From an uncultured Oscillospiraceae bacterium (GTDB taxonomy: Bacteria; Bacillota; Clostridia; Oscillospirales; Acutalibacteraceae): DNA of 64,000 nucleotides. Below the pieces are notes generated by a model, which saw only the letters and a list, made by a program, of their open reading frames with translations, did no database searches and was not told where the DNA came from. The DNA lies in the NCBI GenBank assembly GCA_900541905.1, contig UQLQ01000005.1:62001-126000 (forward strand). The letters run 5' to 3'. The translations under genes were made by a program, and so were the position numbers. This document shows positions 33,966 to 43,060 of this stretch, piece after piece. Within the stretch, counting starts at the first letter, position 1. The number at the start of each line of letters is the position of its first letter.

Positions 33966-36218
33966 ATGTCCAGACCGTTTGCACTGATTGGTTTTGTTTA
34001 CTTGGCCGTGCAAGCGGTCTCTATTTATTTTGGCAGTGGATTTGCATTTTTGGCCTCAGGCTGCTTTTTTCTTCTGTTTTTTCTATCACTGTTTGCAACA
34101 AAATTACGCACGGCCAAAGTAGTTCCAATTGCTTGTCTGGCAGCTGCTGTTGCGTTGAGTGCATATGCAGGGTATCATGTTTGGAAAATTGCACCTTTAG
34201 CGGAATTGGCGGAAAAAGATGCTTCTATTACGGGTACATTATGCGAATTGCCTTATGAAAATAACGGGAAATTTTATTATACGCTCCGCATAGATGAGAT
34301 TGAAATAGAAGGTATGGAGCATCCCCACAATCCGGGAAAAATTATTATGACTACACGCAATGCACTGGATATAGAACCATATGGCTCCATCAGCGGTAAA
34401 GTACATTTGTATCAAAGTTTTGGCTCCGAAGACGGATTTTCTATTCGTCAGTATGATTATTCCAAACGCATTCATATGCGGGCGTATTTATATGAATATG
34501 AAGGATATTCTGTTTCACCGACTGCCGAAAAGCCGCCGTATTATTATGCGCTGTCCATTCGGAAAACAATGATGAACTCTTTGGACCGTTTGCTTCCAAA
34601 AGAAGAAGCCGGGATTATGAAAGCAGTTTTGCTTGGTGACAAAACCGGTTTGACCGATGAAATCAAATCAGATTTTAACGCTGCCGGTACCTATCATTTG
34701 TTGGTGGTATCCGGTTTGCATATGACCATTGTGTTCCAAGGTCTGTTGAAACTCTTAAAGTTTTGTAAAATTCCTCATAAACTCAGTTGTGTCATCACGG
34801 CGTTTGGCGTTCTCAGTTTTATGGCGATTACAGGTTTTAGCCCATCGGCACTGAGAAGCGGCATTATGAGTTTATTATTCCTAGCTGCGATGATGTTTCA
34901 TCGTAAAGCCGATTCTCTGAATTCACTGGGCATTGCTGTATTTCTCTTGTGTATTATCAATCCGTACGCTGCTGCGGATTTTGGGTTCTTGCTGTCCGTC
35001 ACTTCAGCACTATCGTTAATTTTACTGTCAAAACCAATACGTAAGTTTTTCTTAGACAGAACCAAAAGGGTCAAATATGGCAAAGCTTTCTTATACAGTA
35101 TATTTTCTTCTGTCTCATCCTCTTTGGCAGTCACTGCAGGTACACTGCCGCTCGTAATCATTGCATTTGTTACTTTTTCTGTGATTTCATTTATTTCAAA
35201 TCTTCTTATGATTTTTCCTACCACTATCATGCTTCCGCTTACCGCGCTGGCGGCTTTGTTTGAATCTGTTCCGTCGCTCAGTCTTCTGGCAAAACCATTT
35301 GCATTGGTGGGAGGGTTAATTGCAAAATATCTGATTTTCGTCGCACATTGGATTGCAAAGATTCCGTTTTCCCTTATCTCCTCAGATTATGAATTTATCA
35401 TGCTTTGGCTTTCTATGACTATGCTGCTGTTTGCGTTTGCAATCTTCTTGGCGAAAAGAAAAGTTTTGATTCGCACGGTACTGACTTTATCCTCGATTTT
35501 GTTGATTGCCGGCATATTTTCTTATCAACTTTCCAATCGTTCTACAGCAAGAGTTTCCATTTTAGATGTGGATGATGGTATTTCCGTTGTCGTAACTGCG
35601 AACCATCAAACAGCAATTATCGGCTGCAACGCTTACAGCGACTATACTACCTACCAATATTTAAAAGGACATGGAATTCATAATATCGATTATTTGCAGC
35701 CTCTTTCCGATGAAACAACCGAATATCAGAATTTAGCCAAACTTAATGAAAAGTTTCAAACAAAGAATTTCATATTGCCAAATGGACAATATTTTGCGGG
35801 AGATTTGGAAAAATCACTTGAAGAAGTGGAGAAAATTTCGTATTATGAAAAGAGTGCCAAAACAATTCTCAATGATGATGTAACAATTGAACTGCATTCT
35901 GATGCAAAAGGAAATTATACGGTTTTAATGGTAAAAGAGATACGTATCTTGATTCTTTCTTCAGAATATGATTTGACCAATATTGATTTAGACTTGAACG
36001 ACATTGATATATTGATTACTGATACCGTTCCACAACATGCTGAATATTTACAATCTTTTATTACAGTACTTTCTATGGAAGAGCAATCCATGGCTGATTC
36101 AGTGAAGAAAATGGATATGGGAAATGTACAGCTGTATGCAACGGCAGGGAGAGGTAATTTTCATATTGATATTGAAAATGGCAGAAACATTACACTAAGG
36201 AGGGGTTCCGGTGGCTGA
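33966..36218 (+). CDS. comEC: ComEC/Rec2 family protein with degenerate hydrolase domain
   Basis: A 750-residue membrane protein related to the DNA-uptake channel ComEC. An N-terminal pair of helices and an OB-like DUF4131 region cover about 1-190. The competence domain follows, with HLLVVSGLHMTIVF near 245, ITGFSPSALRSGIM near 288 and many helices to about 520. The C-terminal part aligns in order with the metallo-beta-lactamase domain of ComEC (SILDVDDGIS for the usual LDVGQGDS). Where HxHxDH metal ligands are expected it reads PLSDETTEYQNL, so nuclease activity is probably lost. It overlaps holA by eight bases. Confidence 0.88.
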   Translation: MSRPFALIGFVYLAVQAVSIYFGSGFAFLASGCFFLLFFLSLFATKLRTAKVVPIACLAAAVALSAYAGYHVWKIAPLAELAEKDASITGTLCELPYENNGKFYYTLRIDEIEIEGMEHPHNPGKIIMTTRNALDIEPYGSISGKVHLYQSFGSEDGFSIRQYDYSKRIHMRAYLYEYEGYSVSPTAEKPPYYYALSIRKTMMNSLDRLLPKEEAGIMKAVLLGDKTGLTDEIKSDFNAAGTYHLLVVSGLHMTIVFQGLLKLLKFCKIPHKLSCVITAFGVLSFMAITGFSPSALRSGIMSLLFLAAMMFHRKADSLNSLGIAVFLLCIINPYAAADFGFLLSVTSALSLILLSKPIRKFFLDRTKRVKYGKAFLYSIFSSVSSSLAVTAGTLPLVIIAFVTFSVISFISNLLMIFPTTIMLPLTALAALFESVPSLSLLAKPFALVGGLIAKYLIFVAHWIAKIPFSLISSDYEFIMLWLSMTMLLFAFAIFLAKRKVLIRTVLTLSSILLIAGIFSYQLSNRSTARVSILDVDDGISVVVTANHQTAIIGCNAYSDYTTYQYLKGHGIHNIDYLQPLSDETTEYQNLAKLNEKFQTKNFILPNGQYFAGDLEKSLEEVEKISYYEKSAKTILNDDVTIELHSDAKGNYTVLMVKEIRILILSSEYDLTNIDLDLNDIDILITDTVPQHAEYLQSFITVLSMEEQSMADSVKKMDMGNVQLYATAGRGNFHIDIENGRNITLRRGSGG

Positions 36219-37257
36219 GTACACAGAGCAGGAGCTGAAAAAGAGTATAGAACAAGGAAATTTCAGCAATGTGTATTTTTTTTATGGCGAAGAAAAAATG
36301 CTGATGGAATCCGCTGTAAAAAAATTGGTTCATCAGGCAACAGGGAATCAATTTTTGGATTTTAATTACCAGAATTTTGACGGCGCTTTTGCAGATGCGC
36401 AGGAAATTGTGCGTGCTGCGGAAGGGCTGCCGTTTATGGCAGATTATAAATGCGTCATCGTGAATGATTTTAATGTTGAAAAACGCGACTCGGCAGATAT
36501 GGAAGAAATCAAGGAATTGATAAAAAAACCTCCCGAAAGCTGCGTATTGATTTTTTATTTATCCAATCTGGACTTTAATGTAAAACGTCCCGGCAAATGG
36601 GGCAGCTTTATCACAGCAGTGAATAAAACGGGGATTACGGTCAATTTCAAACGGAAAACCAACTCCGAACTGGAAAAACTGCTATGTTCCGCAGCACAAA
36701 AAAGAGGCTGTTCCTTGAGCAAACAAAATGCTGCTCATATTCTGTTTTTAAGCGGAAATGATTTGCAAACACTATACAATGAAATAGAAAAACTATGCGC
36801 GTATACCAAAGAAGGAGAAATTACAAAAGAGGCCATTGACCTGAATGTGGTCAGGAACTTTGAAACAACGGTTTTCCTTTTGGCAAATGCAATTGTTGCG
36901 GGTAATTACAGTAAAGCGTATGAACTGTTGGATATTTTGTTTTATCAAAATGAGGAACCCATTGCCATACTGGCAGTTCTGGCCACTTCCTATGTAGATA
37001 TGTATCGTGTTCGTTCCTGTATACAAAGCGGACAAGCAGTATCGACTCTTTCACAGTATTTTGATTATAAAGGGAAAGAATTTAAATTAAAAAATGCGGA
37101 ACGGGACAGTGCAAATTTATCTATGTCAGTATTGAAAGACAGTTTGCAGTTGTTATTGGATACAGATGTTGCATTAAAAAGTTCTCGTACGGATAACCGC
37201 ATTATCATGGAACAATTATTGGCAAAGCTATTAATGGTATCGGGAAAAGGGGAGTAG
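36211..37257 (+). CDS. holA: DNA polymerase III delta subunit
   Basis: A 348-residue HolA, the clamp-loader wrench that opens the sliding clamp. The N-terminal NVYFFYGEEKMLMESAV segment is the degenerate P-loop region of delta; central CVLIFYLSNLDF and the C-terminal NRIIMEQLLAKL helix are family features. It starts at GTG after AAGGAGGGG, within the end of comEC, an arrangement common in Firmicutes. dnaX, encoding tau/gamma, is at 52103. Confidence 0.92.
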   Translation: MAEYTEQELKKSIEQGNFSNVYFFYGEEKMLMESAVKKLVHQATGNQFLDFNYQNFDGAFADAQEIVRAAEGLPFMADYKCVIVNDFNVEKRDSADMEEIKELIKKPPESCVLIFYLSNLDFNVKRPGKWGSFITAVNKTGITVNFKRKTNSELEKLLCSAAQKRGCSLSKQNAAHILFLSGNDLQTLYNEIEKLCAYTKEGEITKEAIDLNVVRNFETTVFLLANAIVAGNYSKAYELLDILFYQNEEPIAILAVLATSYVDMYRVRSCIQSGQAVSTLSQYFDYKGKEFKLKNAERDSANLSMSVLKDSLQLLLDTDVALKSSRTDNRIIMEQLLAKLLMVSGKGE

Positions 37258-37259
37258 AC

Positions 37260-37871
37260 TTGATTGTTGTAAAAGAAGCCATTATCGTTGAGGGAAAGTA
37301 TGATAAAATAAAATTATCCTCTTTTATTGACGGAATGATTATTGAAACCCGTGGCTTCCGAATTTTTAAAGATAAAGAACAAATGGCTTTTATTCGCAAA
37401 ATGGCAGACGCCAGAGGATTGTTGATTTTAACAGACAGTGATTCTGCCGGATTTCTGATTCGGAATTATTTAAAAAGCTGTATTGCTCCGGATAAAATCA
37501 AACATGCTTATATACCGGATATTTTGGGAAAAGAACCGCGTAAAACCTCCTATTCCAAAGAAGGAAAACTGGGGGTAGAAGGAATAGAAAAACAACTTTT
37601 AATTCATGCTTTGGAGAAAGCCGGTGTTGTTGTAAATCAGGAGACAAAATCTGAAAACAAAGAATGCGTCAGACAAGTAACAAAACAAGATTTTTTTGAA
37701 TGGGGTTTGACGGGGAGAGATGACAGCAATCAAAAAAGAAAACAGGTGCTAAAACAATTAAAATTACCCGAACATTTGACCACCAATGCGATGATAGATG
37801 CAATCAACAGTTTTATGTCATATGAGGCGTTCTTAGGTGAAATACAACGTTTCAATCAACAAGGAGAATAA
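37260..37871 (+). CDS. rnmV: RNase M5-like TOPRIM protein
   Basis: A 203-residue protein with the TOPRIM fold of ribonuclease M5, which matures 5S rRNA. It shows AIIVEGKYD at the start with the catalytic glutamate, TDSDSAGFLIRN near residue 60, and a DUF4093-like C-terminal region including FFEWGLTGRDDS. The start is TTG after AAAAGGGGAG. It is slightly longer than B. subtilis RnmV. It follows holA by two bases and precedes the DUF503 gene. Confidence 0.85.
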   Translation: MIVVKEAIIVEGKYDKIKLSSFIDGMIIETRGFRIFKDKEQMAFIRKMADARGLLILTDSDSAGFLIRNYLKSCIAPDKIKHAYIPDILGKEPRKTSYSKEGKLGVEGIEKQLLIHALEKAGVVVNQETKSENKECVRQVTKQDFFEWGLTGRDDSNQKRKQVLKQLKLPEHLTTNAMIDAINSFMSYEAFLGEIQRFNQQGE

Positions 37872-37872
37872 T

Positions 37873-38154
37873 ATGGTAATTGCTGCAGTTGAAATCAAAT
37901 TGTATCTGCCTTGGGTTCATTCTTTGAAAGAAAAACGAATGGCAGTAAAAAGTATTTTGCAAAAAACGCAGCATCACTTTCATGTTTCTGCTGCTGAAGT
38001 TGATTATCAGCAAGTACAGCAATCGGCAGCAATTGCTTTTGCCGTTGTTACTTGTACAGTAGGGCAAGCAAATCAAGTGTTGCAGAATATCATGGATTAC
38101 GTCCAAGCGCATACACAGGCGGAGATCACAAATATAGAAAGAGTGATTTACTAA
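37873..38154 (+). CDS. DUF503 (YlxP-like) protein
   Basis: A 93-residue protein of the YlxP/DUF503 family, starting MVIAAVEIKLYLPWVHSLKEKR. It has a ferredoxin-like or KH-like small fold. B. subtilis YlxP has been connected with ribosome assembly through its RbfA neighbourhood, but here it follows an RNase M5-like gene instead. The start at 37873 follows AAGGAGAA and overlaps nothing. Function is unproven. Confidence 0.87.
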   Translation: MVIAAVEIKLYLPWVHSLKEKRMAVKSILQKTQHHFHVSAAEVDYQQVQQSAAIAFAVVTCTVGQANQVLQNIMDYVQAHTQAEITNIERVIY

Positions 38155-38233
38155 ATTTCTCATAGCTTGACGGACGTATCAGAATCCGTTATGATGAAAA
38201 AAAGAATCACATAAAATAAAGGGGTGCACAATC

Positions 38234-39835
38234 ATGAGTGAGCCATATGATAAAGAAAAATCAAAAAAGAATGCATCTCGCTTAAAAGAAATTATTCTTA
38301 CTTTGCGTAAATATCACTTGCACCGTGGATTTACACCGCAAAAGTTATATGGAATACTGGAAGATTTAGGTCCTACTTACGTAAAAATAGGTCAGATTCT
38401 TTCCATGCGGCAGGACATGCTTCCAAAAGCTTACTGCGATGAATTGACAAAACTGCGTTCCAATGTAAAACCTTTGGATTTCCAGGAAATTTGCGCAGTA
38501 TTAGATGAAGAATACGGTTGTTCTCATAAAGAAAAGTTTGCTCAAATTGATGAAAAACCACTGGGTTCTGCTTCCATTGCGCAGGTACATTCTGCTACAT
38601 TAATCAATGGACAACAAGTTGTGATTAAAGTACAAAGACCCAATATTTACGAAACGATGTCCAAAGATATTACCATTTTAAAACGTGCAATCAGTATGGT
38701 GAAAATGGTAAGCAGCATTGGAAATGTAATGGATTTAAGAGCAGTCGTCGATGAAATATGGAATACTGCCAAAGAAGAGATGGACTTTTTGATGGAAGCG
38801 GAACACATGGACCGTTTTGGTGAATTAAATAGTGGTATCAGTTATATTACGTACCCGAAAGTATATCATGACCTTACGACAAAGCATGTTTTGGTGATGG
38901 AACGTATTCATGGTATCCCGGTAGATAAAGTGGACAAACTGAAAGAATTGGGATACGATATGAATGAAATCGGTCAAAAACTGGCTGAAAATTTTGTAAA
39001 ACAAATTCTGGATGATGCCTTTTTCCATGCAGACCCGCATCCGGGCAATATTTGGATTATGGACGGAAAGATTGCCTGGTTGGACTTTGGAATGATGGGA
39101 AAGCTGACAGGACGCGATAAAGAATTATTTCGTTCTGCGGTAACTGCAATCGTAAACAATGATATTTATCAATTAAAAAACGTATTTTTAACCTTAGGTA
39201 CTGCCAAACAACCCATTGACCATGCTTTGCTGTATACCGATGTGGATGAAATGGTTTCCCGTTATGGTAATTTGGAATTGGGAAACATGAATTTAGGTGT
39301 CGTATTTCAAGAATTTATGCATGTGGCAAACAAGCATCACATTTTGCTGCCGCAAAGTGTTACCATGTTGGGAAGAGGCGTTATGACCATTGAAGGCGTA
39401 CTGCGTTTTTGCGCGCCTGATATTAATTTGCTGCAAATTCTGGCAACCCATATGTCCAATGAATTTTTTAGAAATTTAGATTGGAACAAAGAACTCAAAC
39501 GTACGGGCAAAGGAATTTATACCATTTTGAATAAAGTAGCTGTCATTCCGTCACAGTTGTCAGATTTAATACAGATGACAGTAAAAGGACAGACAAAGGT
39601 AAATCTGGACATCAGCGGTTCTGAGGCGCCTTTAAAACGGATTGACAGTATGGTAAACCGTATTGTTGCGGCAGTTATTATAATGGCTTTGATTATTGGT
39701 TCCAGTTTACTGTGTTTAACGGAGATACGTCCTATGGTTGGTGATATCCCGTTGCTGGCAATGCTTGGATATATATTAGCGGGTATCATAGGGGGAATAC
39801 TGGTGTTCTTTATGATACGGAAAAAGAAAAAATAA
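38234..39835 (+). CDS. AarF/UbiB/ABC1-family atypical kinase
   Basis: A 533-residue atypical protein kinase-like ATPase. The KxGQ motif reads YVKIGQILSMRQDMLP near residue 50, followed by an alanine-rich GSASIAQVHSA nucleotide loop, and ADPHPGNIWI and WLDFGMMGKL metal-binding motifs near 265 and 285. Two transmembrane helices at about 475-527 anchor the C-terminus. In proteobacteria UbiB supports ubiquinone synthesis; Firmicutes without ubiquinone keep the family for unknown lipid-related roles. It is preceded by GGGGTG. Confidence 0.92.
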   Translation: MSEPYDKEKSKKNASRLKEIILTLRKYHLHRGFTPQKLYGILEDLGPTYVKIGQILSMRQDMLPKAYCDELTKLRSNVKPLDFQEICAVLDEEYGCSHKEKFAQIDEKPLGSASIAQVHSATLINGQQVVIKVQRPNIYETMSKDITILKRAISMVKMVSSIGNVMDLRAVVDEIWNTAKEEMDFLMEAEHMDRFGELNSGISYITYPKVYHDLTTKHVLVMERIHGIPVDKVDKLKELGYDMNEIGQKLAENFVKQILDDAFFHADPHPGNIWIMDGKIAWLDFGMMGKLTGRDKELFRSAVTAIVNNDIYQLKNVFLTLGTAKQPIDHALLYTDVDEMVSRYGNLELGNMNLGVVFQEFMHVANKHHILLPQSVTMLGRGVMTIEGVLRFCAPDINLLQILATHMSNEFFRNLDWNKELKRTGKGIYTILNKVAVIPSQLSDLIQMTVKGQTKVNLDISGSEAPLKRIDSMVNRIVAAVIIMALIIGSSLLCLTEIRPMVGDIPLLAMLGYILAGIIGGILVFFMIRKKKK

Positions 39836-40205
39836 ATTTATAGTAATTATGCCATAGAAAAGAAAAACATGATGATATAGAATATTACAGTTTTTTTTTG
39901 TTGTATCATACAGAAGGCATTCGTGAACACTCCAAAAAAGGCACCAAAGTATAGCCTGAGAAAGACGGAAAATAGAGAAAACGAGACTCAGTGCAGAGTT
40001 GAAAAAGACTCTGCACTGTTTTTTGTTTGCGAAAGGTGCGGGAATGGTGTGTTTTCGAGGATTCTCGGGAAAGTATAGAAACATAGAACCAAGCGCAGGT
40101 ATTACATGGAATGAGTTTTTGGCACGCTAAGGGGATTTACGAAATATTACGGAATTTTGCTCTTTTCAGGATAAACTTGGCTGCCCTTTAACATCAGATG
40201 AATCA
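39836..40205. other. Intergenic interval with repeat family 2
   Basis: No gene is supported in this interval. It is largely occupied by the repeat at 39926-40075, plus unassigned flanking sequence. Confidence 0.5.
39926..40075 (+). repeat. Dispersed repeat family 2 copy with terminator hairpin
   Basis: In order: CACTCCAAAAAAGGCACC, a purine-rich tract, a stem of CAGTGCAGAG and CTCTGCACTG (39989-40018), six T, then GTTTGCGAAAGGTGCGGGAA and TGTGTTTTCGAGG. The same blocks occur at 2628-2765 and, less well, at 2251 and 2988. The hairpin with its T-run is the likely terminator of the UbiB-like gene. Confidence 0.65.
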
Positions 40206-40244
40206 AAAACCCCCTGTGTTTCAAATAACAAACACAGGGGGTTA
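40206..40244 (-). terminator. Terminator of the phasin-like gene
   Basis: AACCCCCTGTGTTT and AAACACAGGGGGTT form a 14-base perfect stem with an 11-base loop just past the minus-strand stop codon. Confidence 0.9.
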
Positions 40245-40261
40245 CTTTGTATTGCAAATGG

Positions 40262-40579
40262 TTAGGATTCGCAATCACAGTTTTTTTGTTTTTCTTCCAG
40301 CTCAGCCAGCTTCTCTTTAATTTTTGCAAGGTCTTCTGCATTTAAATGCTCTAGTTTTTCTGTGACATCTGCTGCACAAGCAGCAGATGTCTTTTCTTCT
40401 TTCTGTTCTTGAATGTCGTGTTTTAACTCTTCATTTAAAGCTTTACCTTGTTCTACGGTAATTTCACCTTTTTTAACAAGTTCGTCAACAATGTCTTTTG
40501 ACTTTTCTACTGTTGTTGCAAGAGCGCCAATACCTGCCAATAATACTTTTTTTAAATCACTTTCTAAATTTCCCAGCAT
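40262..40579 (-). CDS. Phasin-like coiled-coil protein
   Basis: A 105-residue, mostly helical protein resembling the PhaI/PhaF-like phasin regulators often found in Clostridia. LESDLKKVLLAGIGALATTVEKSKDIVDELVKKG at the start is typical, followed by a charged coiled coil (residues 70-98) and a C-terminal NCDCES. No polyhydroxyalkanoate genes are in the window, so the name describes resemblance only. The start at 40579 follows AAGGAGC; a longer frame would include that site. Confidence 0.75.
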   Translation of the reverse strand: MLGNLESDLKKVLLAGIGALATTVEKSKDIVDELVKKGEITVEQGKALNEELKHDIQEQKEEKTSAACAADVTEKLEHLNAEDLAKIKEKLAELEEKQKNCDCES

Positions 40580-40663
40580 AATGAATGCTCCTTTCATCAG
40601 TGATGTGTATTTCTGCTATATTGTTATTATATCATAATATAACAGGCTTTGCAATTTTCTGTC

Positions 40664-41671
40664 TTATTGTCTTATTTTATTTTTATTGAGCCAAAATGTT
40701 TTAATTTGATACGGAGATAATGATTCTGCAAATTCTTGTTTTAAACGAAGCAGATATTGTACATCGTTTACAATTTCGTACAATACTGCTCTTGCTTCGA
40801 ATTCTTTTCTGTCTTTTGGCAATTCTCCCATGCGAAATCGTATACGCATTTTTTGCAACTTGTCCAACATTTCTTGTGCATTATCGTGCTTTTCAATGGA
40901 GTTTGCAACTTCTTTTAAATATTGAGAAACTTCCTTTGCTTGTACAGGTACATATTCCATTCTCTGTATATTTGTTGCTATGATTTGTAACACTTCATAT
41001 TGTTTCAAGCGCATTTTTAAATAGTGCAGATAATAGCCGGTATCAGAAAATAAGTGATTGTTTACATGTAAATCTGTAGCTTGAATTGATTTTTGAAAAA
41101 TAGTGGATAATACATCAAATTGGTGTTGTATGCTTTGCAATCGATTCGGAAATACAATGCTGTCTGAAAAACATAGCAAAAGTTCCTTAAAATGACGGTC
41201 GATGATAGTTTGATATGTTTTTATTTTTTTAATTTGGTTTGGCATATACAAATTCATCAGAATACCCATAAGAATTCCAATTGCCATTAAAGTTGCTTCA
41301 TTGAGAAGGCTGCTTGTAGTAATGGAACGAGCTGTCCATATATGCAGCATTAAGACAGTACTCATAGAAAGTCCGTCTGTCAATTCAAATGCCTGACACA
41401 GAATGACAATCATAATTAAATAGATACCAAGTCCCCAAACAGAAAATTGGGAGATTGTAAATGAGATAATTGCAATGGAGGAAGCAAGCAGGAATGCAAT
41501 AGAACGTTTCCATGCAACAATTAAGGTATCTTTTTTCGTGTTTAAAATACTTAGTAGAGTAATGGTAACAACAGAAGTACTGTATTCCAAATGCAATGCA
41601 TTCGCAGTTATAAAAGCAAGGCAGCAGCCAAGTGTAATTTTAATTGCTTTTATCATATTTATTTTAAACAT
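40664..41671 (-). CDS. Aromatic acid exporter (ArAE/DUF939) family membrane protein
   Basis: A 335-residue protein. Four or so transmembrane helices fill the first 145 residues, starting with AIKITLGCCLAFITANAL and containing a TVLMLHIWTARS segment. The C-terminal half is a soluble helical domain of the ArAE_1_C type. Firmicutes members are annotated as aromatic acid exporters, but the substrate is not shown. The start at 41671 follows AAGGAGC; the frame stays open further upstream without homology. Confidence 0.8.
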   Translation of the reverse strand: MFKINMIKAIKITLGCCLAFITANALHLEYSTSVVTITLLSILNTKKDTLIVAWKRSIAFLLASSIAIISFTISQFSVWGLGIYLIMIVILCQAFELTDGLSMSTVLMLHIWTARSITTSSLLNEATLMAIGILMGILMNLYMPNQIKKIKTYQTIIDRHFKELLLCFSDSIVFPNRLQSIQHQFDVLSTIFQKSIQATDLHVNNHLFSDTGYYLHYLKMRLKQYEVLQIIATNIQRMEYVPVQAKEVSQYLKEVANSIEKHDNAQEMLDKLQKMRIRFRMGELPKDRKEFEARAVLYEIVNDVQYLLRLKQEFAESLSPYQIKTFWLNKNKIRQ

Positions 41672-42067
41672 AGTTTTGCTCCTTACAATATGCTTATAGT
41701 ATGTGTCATTTGGCAAAACATAGTCAAAAGCAAATAAAGATAATACGAAATTTACGCTCTGTTTCATTCATAAATTAATTTGTGAAACCATGAAATCAGT
41801 TTGTTTTGGAAAGAGTAAAACGATTACATATGGAAGATGAGAAAAACAACAGCACATGTTTTAGATAGCATGACAGGGTATATTATATTGCTGTAGGAAA
41901 TCAGCGATGGTATAATCATTGATACAAGTAATTGGATTTTTAGGAGTGTTTATTTGAAAGAGAGTATCACATTGGAGCGTACAAGCTGTTTAGAAAATGG
42001 ATAAAACGGTAGTATTGTTATTTGTTTCAATAAGTGTGTATGTTAAGAGATATAGGAGAGAAAAACT
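41672..42067. other. Divergent intergenic region
   Basis: An AT-rich 396-base gap between the divergently transcribed exporter and GNAT genes. It must carry both promoters, but no hexamer pair is convincing and no small gene is supported. Confidence 0.4.
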
Positions 42068-42694
42068 ATGAATCACAATCACTGTTTGATTCGTCAGGAA
42101 ACACCTGATGATTATCAAGAGGTAGAATATTTAACTCGCGAAGCATTCTGGAATGTTTATCGTCCGGGTTGCATAGAGCACTATATTGTACATCAGTATC
42201 GTTGCAGAGAGGATTTCGTACCGGAACTGGATTTTGTTATGGAAAAGGATGATGTTATCATTGGCCATATCATGTATGTGAATGCCGAAATTTTATCTGA
42301 TAACGGACAAAAGATACCGATTATGACATTTGGTCCAATTAGTATTGCACCGGAACATCAACGAAAGGGGTATGGGAAAATATTACTTGATTTTTCTATG
42401 GATAAAGCCAGAGCGCTTGGAGTAGGTGCAATATGTATAGAGGGGAATATCGCTTTCTATGGAAAATCAGGATTTGTAATGGCAAGTTCAAAAGGAATAC
42501 ACTATTATGCAGAACCCAGAAGTGCTCGAGTTCCTTATTTTTTGGTAAAAGAATTACAAGAGAGATTTTTAGATGGTGTTACAGGGACTTACAAACCACC
42601 ATCAGGATATTTTATAAACGAAGAGGAAGTAGAAAAATTTGATGCACAATTTCCGCCCAAAGAGAAAAGCAAACTGCCCGGTCAGCTGTTCTAA
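42068..42694 (+). CDS. GNAT family N-acetyltransferase
   Basis: A 208-residue acetyltransferase of the GNAT fold. The acetyl-CoA motif A is visible as ISIAPEHQRKGYGKILLDF near residue 98, and a GVGAICIEGN strand follows. The N-terminal part begins IRQETPDDYQEVEYLTREAFW, as in many YhbS-like members. The substrate is unknown. The ribosome site ATAGGAGAG precedes the ATG. Confidence 0.88.
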   Translation: MNHNHCLIRQETPDDYQEVEYLTREAFWNVYRPGCIEHYIVHQYRCREDFVPELDFVMEKDDVIIGHIMYVNAEILSDNGQKIPIMTFGPISIAPEHQRKGYGKILLDFSMDKARALGVGAICIEGNIAFYGKSGFVMASSKGIHYYAEPRSARVPYFLVKELQERFLDGVTGTYKPPSGYFINEEEVEKFDAQFPPKEKSKLPGQLF

Positions 42695-42742
42695 ACAGAA
42701 AAATATGTTTTTCTTTCGGAATATTTTGATTTGACAAAAATA

Positions 42743-42782
42743 AAAAGAGTTCCAAACATACTGTTGTTCAAACTCTTCTTGA
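42743..42782 (+). terminator. Terminator of the GNAT gene
   Basis: AAGAGTT and AACTCTT, with partial pairing inside, form a hairpin followed by a short T-rich tail. Confidence 0.6.
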
Positions 42783-42847
42783 AAAATTTATTATGAGATG
42801 TCTTTATATGATTAAGTAGATTACAAATTGATTTAACAGACTTAAAT

Positions 42848-42885
42848 AAATAGTCCAAGTATCCAATTGGATACTTGGACTATTT
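42848..42885. terminator. Perfect 38-bp palindrome, likely bidirectional terminator
   Basis: The 38 bases are a perfect palindrome with no spacer; each half begins AAATAGTCCAAGTATCCAA. It lies 25 bp past the stop of the small minus-strand peptide gene and faces the GNAT gene from the other side. A fully paired palindrome without loop is unusual for a terminator but would fold into a tight hairpin in RNA. Confidence 0.7.
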
Positions 42886-42910
42886 CAAGCACAAATCTTG
42901 AATCTGTTTT

Positions 42911-43060
42911 TTATTTAATGATACATTCGTTGTATCCTGGCAGACATTGTTTTTCACCGTCGCCAGCTTCTTTTTTATCTTCGCCGGATAGTGCTGCAAC
43001 TTTTTCTTCTAATGCTTGAATACGAGCCAACATTTCTTCAATAACTTTATCATTGTTCAT
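42911..43060 (-). CDS. Small 49-residue coiled-coil/cysteine peptide
   Basis: An ATG at 43060 is preceded by the very strong site AAAGGAGGTTGAATTAT. The 49-residue product starts MNNDKVIEEMLARIQALEEKV, a short coiled coil, continues with a charged GEDKKEAGDGE linker and ends CLPGYNECIIK with two cysteines six residues apart. It ends in TAA and is followed by a palindromic terminator. Codon use resembles its neighbours. I recognise no family. The coiled-coil head and cysteine tail suggest a small structural or metal-binding protein, or less likely a peptide precursor. Confidence 0.8.
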   Translation of the reverse strand: MNNDKVIEEMLARIQALEEKVAALSGEDKKEAGDGEKQCLPGYNECIIK

